Assembly: GCF_001623565.1 (NCBI RefSeq)
Contig: NZ_CP015196.1
Location: 1,819,501-1,883,500 of the forward strand
Length of the DNA: 64,000 nt
Reading direction: 5' to 3'
DNA from: Streptococcus marmotae
GTDB taxonomy: Bacteria; Bacillota; Bacilli; Lactobacillales; Streptococcaceae
Below are positions 58,676 through 64,000 of the stretch, piece after piece (positions within the stretch are counted from its first letter, which is position 1; every line of letters starts with the position of its first letter). The notes under the pieces were generated by a model. It saw nothing but the letters and a program-made list of their open reading frames with translations. It had not been told where the DNA came from and ran no database searches. The position numbers and the translations under genes were made by a program.

Positions 58676-59446
58676 ATGACAAAAGAATACGACAAAAAAT
58701 TTTCGGTATCTATTTTACTTTGGATGAGAGAGGACAAGCCTCGGAAAGAGGGAATGGACTATTGGTCTGGGCCACATTCACAGATTATTGCTGCCTCACC
58801 AGGGCTGTCAGAATACCGCCAACAACATCTTAGTGAAACCCAGCATAGTTTTTGGCCAAGTACAGCTGGTCTTGAAACAAGTATTTCACCTGACCGTCGA
58901 ATAGATGGCATTGCAGAAGTCACCTTTGACAATCTGTTGTCACCAGTTGCAGGTCGTCATCAAACAGCCTTAGCTTTTAAAGATGAAGTAAATGTCTTTC
59001 GTCGAACACTGATGCACATGGGTTTTCCCTTTTCATCCAGATGGTTTAAAACAGCTGAGCAGTCAGGTAGTCAGCTACGAGATGTCCTTTACATCCGTCG
59101 AAAAGAAGGGGTTAGCAGTGCTTCCTTTAAAAAATTTATCAACGACAGTTTAGCTCCTGAAATTTCAAAAGTAGCTGGAGTAACGGAAACACGCTCGCAA
59201 GTCTACATGCCTTGGAATGAGGCAACTTGGGATACACCAAATGTTGCGCATGACAATCCCAAAGCAGAACACTTACACGCCTCCATTATCATTGGTTTTA
59301 GAAATCAGGAAGCCAGAGAAGAATTTTACAAGACAGTTGCTCCTACACTAAACAATCAACTGATTTCCTATGCCTCAGCAGTTCATGCCTATCAAATTGA
59401 TCAGACCTTGACCTATGTTGAAAATGGGCAGAAGAGATCCCTGTAG
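58676..59446 (+). CDS. EthD/Dabb-like protein with two ferredoxin-like halves
   Basis: 256 residues. The first half (about 10-130) has the EthD pattern: LLWMREDKPRKEGMDYWSGP, HSQII and PGLSEYRQQH. The second half (about 135-250: YIRRKEGVSSASFKKFI and HASIIIGFRN) repeats this fold more loosely. Proteins of this superfamily include small oxygenases and proteins acting on quinone-like compounds. AAAGGAG precedes the ATG. Its promoter copies that of the Rrf2 gene, so it should belong to the same regulon. Exact activity unknown. Confidence 0.7.
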   Translation: MTKEYDKKFSVSILLWMREDKPRKEGMDYWSGPHSQIIAASPGLSEYRQQHLSETQHSFWPSTAGLETSISPDRRIDGIAEVTFDNLLSPVAGRHQTALAFKDEVNVFRRTLMHMGFPFSSRWFKTAEQSGSQLRDVLYIRRKEGVSSASFKKFINDSLAPEISKVAGVTETRSQVYMPWNEATWDTPNVAHDNPKAEHLHASIIIGFRNQEAREEFYKTVAPTLNNQLISYASAVHAYQIDQTLTYVENGQKRSL

Positions 59447-59492
59447 TTAATTTTCAGGAATTTTCTTGATAGATTACTCAATATTTTTGAAA

Positions 59493-59562
59493 AAATTGAG
59501 CAAAAGACTTGCCAAGTTGATTTCCTTATGTTAAACTTGTTCTTGTAACAAATACAAGAACA
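59493..59562 (+). promoter_or_regulatory. Promoter/operator 2 of the Rrf2 regulon
   Basis: TTGCCA (59509-59514), 17-nt spacer, TAAACT (59532-59537). The dyad TGTTCTTGTA (59538-59547) and TACAAGAACA (59553-59562) is perfect with a 5-nt gap and covers the expected start of transcription, right before the ribosome site of the Rrf2 gene: autoregulation. Confidence 0.85.
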
Positions 59563-59575
59563 GAAAGGAGGAACT

Positions 59576-60007
59576 ATGGATACAAAATTTTCTGTTGCAC
59601 TCCATATTTTAACCATGATTAGTGAAAGTAAGGAAGTCTTGAGTTCGCAGGCCTTGGCTGTGAGCGTTGGAACCAATGCAAGCTATATCCGTAAGGTCAT
59701 TGCGCTCTTGAAAAACGCAGGGCTAATTACGTCCCAGCAAGGTCGCTCAGGCTATCAGCTAAGCAAGAACCCTAAGGAAATATCCTTATTGGAGATTTAT
59801 TTGGCTACTCAGGAAGTAGACCATATCCGTCTTTTTCAAATTCATCAACATGCCAATCAAGACTGTCCAGTTGGTCAGCATATCGAGGGTGCAATGATTC
59901 CGATTTTTGCCAGTGTTGAAAAACAACTAGAAGAAGACTTGGCGCATCAAACCTTAGATAATGTGATTGAGAACCTTTACCAAACAGCTAAGAAAAGCCG
60001 TATCTGA
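59576..60007 (+). CDS. Rrf2 family transcriptional regulator
   Basis: 143 residues. Winged helix at 1-75 (SSQALAVSVGTNASYIRKVI, GLITSQQGRSGYQLSK), then a dimer helix. Only one cysteine, Cys97 in QDCPVGQHIEG; the three-Cys iron-sulfur site of IscR/NsrR is absent. It belongs to the YwnA/SaiR-like branch in which a single Cys can sense thiol-reactive compounds. AAAGGAGG precedes the start. Target sites are proposed at 58637, 59538 and 60038. Confidence 0.9.
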   Translation: MDTKFSVALHILTMISESKEVLSSQALAVSVGTNASYIRKVIALLKNAGLITSQQGRSGYQLSKNPKEISLLEIYLATQEVDHIRLFQIHQHANQDCPVGQHIEGAMIPIFASVEKQLEEDLAHQTLDNVIENLYQTAKKSRI

Positions 60008-60027
60008 CCTGTGTGTCAGATTTTCTT
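60002..60027 (+). terminator. Terminator of the Rrf2 gene
   Basis: ATCTGAC (60002-60008), loop CTGTGT, GTCAGAT (60015-60021), then T-rich. The stop codon is inside the stem. Confidence 0.7.
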
Positions 60028-60037
60028 AGACATCAGC

Positions 60038-60062
60038 TATACCTGTAATTGATACAAATACA
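60038..60062 (+). promoter_or_regulatory. Operator 3 of the Rrf2 regulon
   Basis: TATACCTGTA, 5-nt gap ATTGA, TACAAATACA: 7 of 10 paired, and its core TGTAATTGATACAA is identical to operator 1. It lies 28 bp before the MDR reductase gene. Confidence 0.65.
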
Positions 60063-60089
60063 AATAAAAAGAATAGAAAAGAGAAACAC

Positions 60090-61088
60090 ATGAAAGCAGC
60101 ACAACACACAACGTATGATAAAAAGAACATTACACTAACCGTAACTGACATTGCCAAACCGTCGATTACTAGCAACCAAGTTCTCATCAAGGTGACAGCA
60201 GCAGGAGTCAATCCGCTCGATAACATGATTTCACGGGGAGAAGTCAAGATGATTGTTCCTTATGAACTTCCACAAACAGCTGGAAATGAAGTGGTTGGCT
60301 TGGTAGAAGAAGTAGGAGCTCATGTGACGAAATTTGCAGTTGGAGACCGTGTTTTTGGTCGTCTTCCTCTCGATAACATCGGTGCTTTTGCGGAATACAT
60401 AGCGGTTGATGCTCAAGCCTTGGCTAAGGTACCAGATTATTTGACAGATGTGGAAGCAGCTGCGGTTCCGCTCACAGCATTGACCATTATGCAGGCCTTG
60501 GATTTGATGAAGGCACAGGCAGGTAAGACTATTTTCATCTCTGGAGGCACAGGGGGTGTTGGTGGTATGGCTATTCCAATCGCGAAAGCCAAAGGCTTAA
60601 CCGTCATCACTAATGGCGATGGAGCAAATGGGGAGCGCGTTTTGGCTCTAGGGGCAGATCGTTTCATTGACTACCAGAAAGAAGATTATACCAAGACGGT
60701 AAAAGATGTGGATTACGTTTTGGACACACTTGGCGGGGCAGAGACTGAAAAGCAAATGTCAATTATGAAAAAAGGTGGGCACTTGGTCTCCCTTCGAGCG
60801 ATGCCAAATGGGGACTTTGCCAAACGCATGAATTTACCAAAATGGAAGCAAATTTTATTACAACAAGCTGGACGTAAGTTTGATAAAATGGCAAACAAGT
60901 ACGGTGTTCACTATTATTTCATCTTTGTTGAAAGCAATGGGGAACAGCTACAAGAAGTCGCAGATCTTTTCAGCAAATTGCAAATTAAACCGTCTATCGA
61001 CACGGTCTATCCATTTGAGGAGGTAAATGCAGCACTCGATAAGGTCGCTAATGGTCGTTCACGCGGAAAAACAGTCCTTAGTTTTTAG
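60090..61088 (+). CDS. MDR superfamily NADP-dependent oxidoreductase (quinone/enone reductase type)
   Basis: 332 residues, zinc-free: GroES-like N-terminal domain (ITSNQVLIKVTAAGVNPLD), then Rossmann domain with ISGGTGGVGGMAIPIAKAKG near 145-165. The lack of the catalytic zinc ligands points to the quinone oxidoreductase/enoyl reductase group. First gene of a tight set with hydrolase, two SDRs and an OYE enzyme. Ribosome site AAAGAG is modest. Confidence 0.9.
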   Translation: MKAAQHTTYDKKNITLTVTDIAKPSITSNQVLIKVTAAGVNPLDNMISRGEVKMIVPYELPQTAGNEVVGLVEEVGAHVTKFAVGDRVFGRLPLDNIGAFAEYIAVDAQALAKVPDYLTDVEAAAVPLTALTIMQALDLMKAQAGKTIFISGGTGGVGGMAIPIAKAKGLTVITNGDGANGERVLALGADRFIDYQKEDYTKTVKDVDYVLDTLGGAETEKQMSIMKKGGHLVSLRAMPNGDFAKRMNLPKWKQILLQQAGRKFDKMANKYGVHYYFIFVESNGEQLQEVADLFSKLQIKPSIDTVYPFEEVNAALDKVANGRSRGKTVLSF

Positions 61089-61106
61089 AAAGGATAGGAG
61101 AATTAC

Positions 61107-61943
61107 ATGTCTTACATCACTACAAAAAATCAATACGTGACAGTCGCAGGCCAGCAGATTGCCTATCGTGAGCTTGGGAAAGGAAAGTCAGCTCTTCCCT
61201 TGGTCATGTTAGTGCATTTGGCAGCGACTTTGGATAATTGGGATCCCAAGTTACTGGATCTACTAGCTGAAAAACAGCATGTCATCGTAGTAGACCTTCC
61301 TGGTGTTGGAGCCAGTCAAGGAAAAGTGGCCCCGACTATACCAGGAATGGCAGAACAAGCAATTGAAATCTTCAAGGCATTAGGCCATGAGCGGATTAAC
61401 CTTCTTGGTCTATCTATGGGAGGTATGATTGCACAAGAAATTGTTCGCATCAAAGGTGGCATGGTCAATCGCTTAATCCTAGCTGGAACAGGTCCCCGTG
61501 GTGGACTTGAGATGGATAGGGTGACGGGCAAGACCTTTCGTTACATGCTAAAAGCAGGAATTGAGCGCATTGATCCCAAACGCTATATCTTCTATAATCA
61601 TGATGAAGAAGGAAAAATCGAAGCCAATAAGGTGTTAGGGCGTATGGGCATGAGAAGGGCTGAACATACAGACAAGGATATGAATATTCCTGGTTTCTTG
61701 ACCCAATTAAAGGCGATTAAGCGCTGGGGAAAGGCTGCTAAAGACGATATGCGCTATATTACCCAGCCTACACTGATTGTCAATGGGGAAAAGGATATGC
61801 AGGTTCCGACAGAAAATTCGTATGCCATGCATGAGAAGGTTGCAGGAAGTAAGTTAATTATTTATCCTAAGGCGGGGCACGGTTCTATCTTCCAATATGC
61901 AGATGAATTTTCCAAAGAATTGCTAGCATTTTTGGAGGCTTAG
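61107..61943 (+). CDS. Alpha/beta hydrolase
   Basis: 278 residues. Nucleophile Ser103 in GLSMGGM, acid Asp in NGEKDMQVP near residue 233, and His in KAGHGSIFQ near residue 257; oxyanion region LVHLAATLDNW. No signal peptide. TAGGAG before the start, 18 bp after the MDR gene. Could open lactones or esters produced by the redox enzymes; substrate unknown. Confidence 0.9.
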   Translation: MSYITTKNQYVTVAGQQIAYRELGKGKSALPLVMLVHLAATLDNWDPKLLDLLAEKQHVIVVDLPGVGASQGKVAPTIPGMAEQAIEIFKALGHERINLLGLSMGGMIAQEIVRIKGGMVNRLILAGTGPRGGLEMDRVTGKTFRYMLKAGIERIDPKRYIFYNHDEEGKIEANKVLGRMGMRRAEHTDKDMNIPGFLTQLKAIKRWGKAAKDDMRYITQPTLIVNGEKDMQVPTENSYAMHEKVAGSKLIIYPKAGHGSIFQYADEFSKELLAFLEA

Positions 61944-61944
61944 G

Positions 61945-62808
61945 ATGTCTAAAACCATTTTAATCACAGGTTCTACGGATGGAATTGGAAAGCATTTGGC
62001 TCTGAAATTAGCCAGTGAAGGACATGAAGTCATTCTCCACGGCCGAAATAGTGAAAAGCTACGTGTAGCCCTCAGTGATATTCAACTAAAAACTGGGAAT
62101 AAAAACATTCACGGCTACCTAGCTGACTTTTCAAAGCTAGCAGATGTTTATCGTTTTAGTGAGGAGATTCGCAGAGATTTTGACAAGATTGATGTCTTGT
62201 TCAATAATGCGGGAGCCTACTTTGGTGACGCCCGTGTGGCAACGGCAGAAAATATCGAGATGACCTTTATGCTGTCTGTCCAAGTTCCCTATATCTTGAC
62301 GACAGAGTTGCTGCCTTTGTTGGAACAAGCAGAGGCAGGTAGGGTCGTCCATACCTCTTCCTTTATGCACCATTTTGCCCAAAGCAAGGGCTTGGATTTT
62401 GGCTTAGAGAAGAGTTACTCCGCAGCCATGGCCTATAACAATGCCAAACTCTATACCATTTGGTTGGCGATTGCTCAGGCAGAAGCCCTAGAAAAGCAAG
62501 GGTCATCGGTTACGGTCAATGCCTATCATCCAGGCCTGATTGCGACCAATTTGGGAAATGACGGAGTCAAACGAAACCTTAAAAGTCGTATCCTGACTAG
62601 TTTGATGAAACCATTTTCTAAGGACTTAGACCAAGGGATTGAAACAGGTTACTACCTCACCCTCTCTCCTGAAGTTGCTACCGTATCAGGACGTTACTTT
62701 TCAGAAAAGAAGGTAGCCAAGGTTAGTCTGAAAGGCTATGATAGAGATAGAGGACAGGCACTTTTGAATTATTGTCGGGAAAAGCTCACCCTTTTTGAGG
62801 AGAATTGA
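61945..62808 (+). CDS. Short-chain dehydrogenase/reductase 1
   Basis: 287 residues. NADP loop TGSTDGIGKHLA, NNAG motif FNNAGAYFGD, catalytic Tyr-Lys in YNNAK with Ser before SSFMHH. It begins 1 bp after the hydrolase stop with GGAGG in the hydrolase end. It is a tandem paralogue of the next gene. Reaction is a carbonyl reduction of unknown substrate. Confidence 0.92.
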   Translation: MSKTILITGSTDGIGKHLALKLASEGHEVILHGRNSEKLRVALSDIQLKTGNKNIHGYLADFSKLADVYRFSEEIRRDFDKIDVLFNNAGAYFGDARVATAENIEMTFMLSVQVPYILTTELLPLLEQAEAGRVVHTSSFMHHFAQSKGLDFGLEKSYSAAMAYNNAKLYTIWLAIAQAEALEKQGSSVTVNAYHPGLIATNLGNDGVKRNLKSRILTSLMKPFSKDLDQGIETGYYLTLSPEVATVSGRYFSEKKVAKVSLKGYDRDRGQALLNYCREKLTLFEEN

Positions 62809-62809
62809 G

Positions 62810-63688
62810 ATGACTAAGACTATTTTAATCACAGGTTCGACGGACGGTATTGGTAGACATTTGGCTCTGACCTTGGCAAGAGCAGGACACGAGGTTATTC
62901 TTCATGGGCGTAACAAAGAAAAACTGCAAGAAACCTTGATGAGCCTTCAACAGGAAACTGGTAGCAACCTTCTACATGCTTATCGGGCTGATTTTTCTAA
63001 AATAGAGGAAGTCAAGCAGTTTAACAAAGCTATCCAGAGGGACTTTAAAAAGCTAGATATTCTCATCAATAATGCTGGGATATTTTCAGGTTCCAAACGG
63101 CAGGCTAATGAGGAGAATGTCGAACTGACTTTTATGGTGTCCGTCTTGGCTCCCTATATGATTATAAAGGATTTACAGACTTTGTTAGCAAGAACGGAAG
63201 CGGGTCGTATCATCAACACTTCTTCCTATATGCACCACTTTGCAGACACGACAGACTTAGATTTTGGTTTTGAGCGGGTGTACAGTCCCAAGTTAGCTTA
63301 CAATAATTCTAAACTATATATCATTTGGCTTAGCCGTTATTTTGCGGAACAGTTTGCTGATCAGAAACTGCCTATCACGGTCAATTCCTACCACCCAGGC
63401 TTAATTGCCACTAAGATGGTGACGGGGGGTGAACCAATCATAACCAAACAAGCTAACGCTAGTCAGTTAACAGAGGCTAAGAATCAGCCTAAAAGTGTGG
63501 AAGAAGGCATCAAAACCGGCTACTATTTAGCCCTATCAGCTGAAGTTGCTGACCAATCGGGATTTTACTTTGATGATTGTCAGGTCAAACCAGTCACCGA
63601 TCAGAGCTTTTCAACAGTCAGTTTGCAAAAGCTGCTTACCTACTGTGAAGACAAAATTTCTGTTTTTAAGGAGGCAAATCATGGATAA
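62810..63688 (+). CDS. Short-chain dehydrogenase/reductase 2
   Basis: 292 residues, very like SDR 1 along its whole length: TGSTDGIGRHLA, NNAGIFSGS, YNNSK. The two arose by tandem duplication. ATG 62810 follows GAGGAG, 1 bp after the stop of SDR 1; the frame is open 15 nt further up. It carries an extra short segment near residue 210 (QANASQLTEAKNQPKS). It overlaps the OYE gene by 8 bp. Confidence 0.92.
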   Translation: MTKTILITGSTDGIGRHLALTLARAGHEVILHGRNKEKLQETLMSLQQETGSNLLHAYRADFSKIEEVKQFNKAIQRDFKKLDILINNAGIFSGSKRQANEENVELTFMVSVLAPYMIIKDLQTLLARTEAGRIINTSSYMHHFADTTDLDFGFERVYSPKLAYNNSKLYIIWLSRYFAEQFADQKLPITVNSYHPGLIATKMVTGGEPIITKQANASQLTEAKNQPKSVEEGIKTGYYLALSAEVADQSGFYFDDCQVKPVTDQSFSTVSLQKLLTYCEDKISVFKEANHG

Positions 63689-64000
63689 ACTCCTGTTGGA
63701 ACCTCTCCAACTTCCAAATGGTCAGGTCTTAGAGAGCCGCTTTTTCAAATCAGCTATGAGTGAAACCATGGCTGACAAGCAACAAGCTCCCTCGGATGAC
63801 TTGATTGCTCTATACGATTACTGGGCCAAGCAGGGTATGGGCGTCCTAGTGACAGGTAATGTCATGGTGGATGGTCGCTATCTGGGAGAACCGGGCAATG
63901 TGGTCCTTGATTCAGACGCTCATTTGAATCAATTTCGAAAATGGGCAGCCGTTGGACAAAAAACCGGTGTCCCTATCTGGCTCCAACTTAATCACCCTGG
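63681..64000 (+). CDS. Old Yellow Enzyme family oxidoreductase (N-terminal part)
   Basis: 106 codons before the window ends. MDKLLLEPLQLPNGQVLESR and FFKSAMSE, VTGNVMVDGRYLGEPGN, and WLQLNHPG are the first strands and loops of FMN ene-reductases (NADH:flavin oxidoreductase type). These reduce activated double bonds in enones, maleimides and nitro compounds. AAGGAGG lies before ATG 63681. The rest is outside the window. Confidence 0.92.
   Translation, partial: MDKLLLEPLQLPNGQVLESRFFKSAMSETMADKQQAPSDDLIALYDYWAKQGMGVLVTGNVMVDGRYLGEPGNVVLDSDAHLNQFRKWAAVGQKTGVPIWLQLNHP

Overview
The window reads as the chromosome of a low-GC streptococcus. The evidence is the gyrA-srtA pair, the class A sortase with a YSIRK/LPXTG surface protein, an alpha-glycerophosphate oxidase (glpO), standalone coaB, coaC and an ECF S component, a MutY without its iron-sulfur ligands, and many extended -10 promoters. 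Gene content fits the suis/sanguinis/mitis kind of Streptococcus. I cannot name the species from sequence alone. I see no tRNA, rRNA, CRISPR array, prophage or intact insertion sequence.

Layout. 1-2271: end of a nucleoside ABC importer. 2490-9244: core genes ldh, gyrA, srtA, radC, a class I amidotransferase, rex and two small conserved proteins. 9241-16251: cysteine desulfurase and prs on the minus strand, then a CYTH protein facing relQ-NAD kinase-RluD-like synthase and pta. 16253-19715: a two-subunit ABC exporter. 19983-23108: mutY, a small secreted peptide, a frameshifted lipoprotein and an almost gene-free stretch. 23109-28599: phosphoglucomutase, the pantothenate/CoA genes panT-coaC-coaB, and fhs. 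28689-33445: a small accessory block (lipoprotein, HExxH protein, GNAT, AlkD), an asd-type small RNA, then asd-dapA. 33542-37488: MerR regulator plus a second ABC exporter pair whose second half is frameshifted. 37488-38036: a MITE-like element, a terminator and a dispersed repeat. 38037-45104: flavoprotein, Mga-like regulator and glpK-glpO-glpF. 45580-50529: a 1649-residue LPNTG surface protein lying between two direct copies of one terminator sequence. 51118-56178: a sulfur cluster with CoA-disulfide reductase-rhodanese, an APC transporter, a YeeE/TsuA-like thiosulfate permease and an ArsR-rhodanese regulator. 56298-58553: pepF and a standalone ATP-cone protein. 58676-64000: an Rrf2-controlled cluster of EthD-like protein, MDR reductase, hydrolase, two SDRs and an Old Yellow Enzyme (cut by the window end).

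The two most system-like parts are at the right. In the sulfur cluster an 18-bp perfect palindrome covers the 17-nt spacer between -35 and -10 of the CoA-disulfide reductase promoter, and a sulfur-sensing type of ArsR regulator is encoded at the end of the cluster. In the Rrf2 cluster, related dyads sit just upstream of three genes, with a near-identical 56-bp promoter duplicated in front of the EthD-like gene and the regulator gene. This predicts one redox or electrophile-responsive regulon.

Several genes look damaged by single-base or small changes: the ABC subunit at 36480, the lipoprotein near 22008, and probably the HExxH protein near 29830. These could be real decay, phase-variable tracts or sequencing errors; the sequence alone does not tell.
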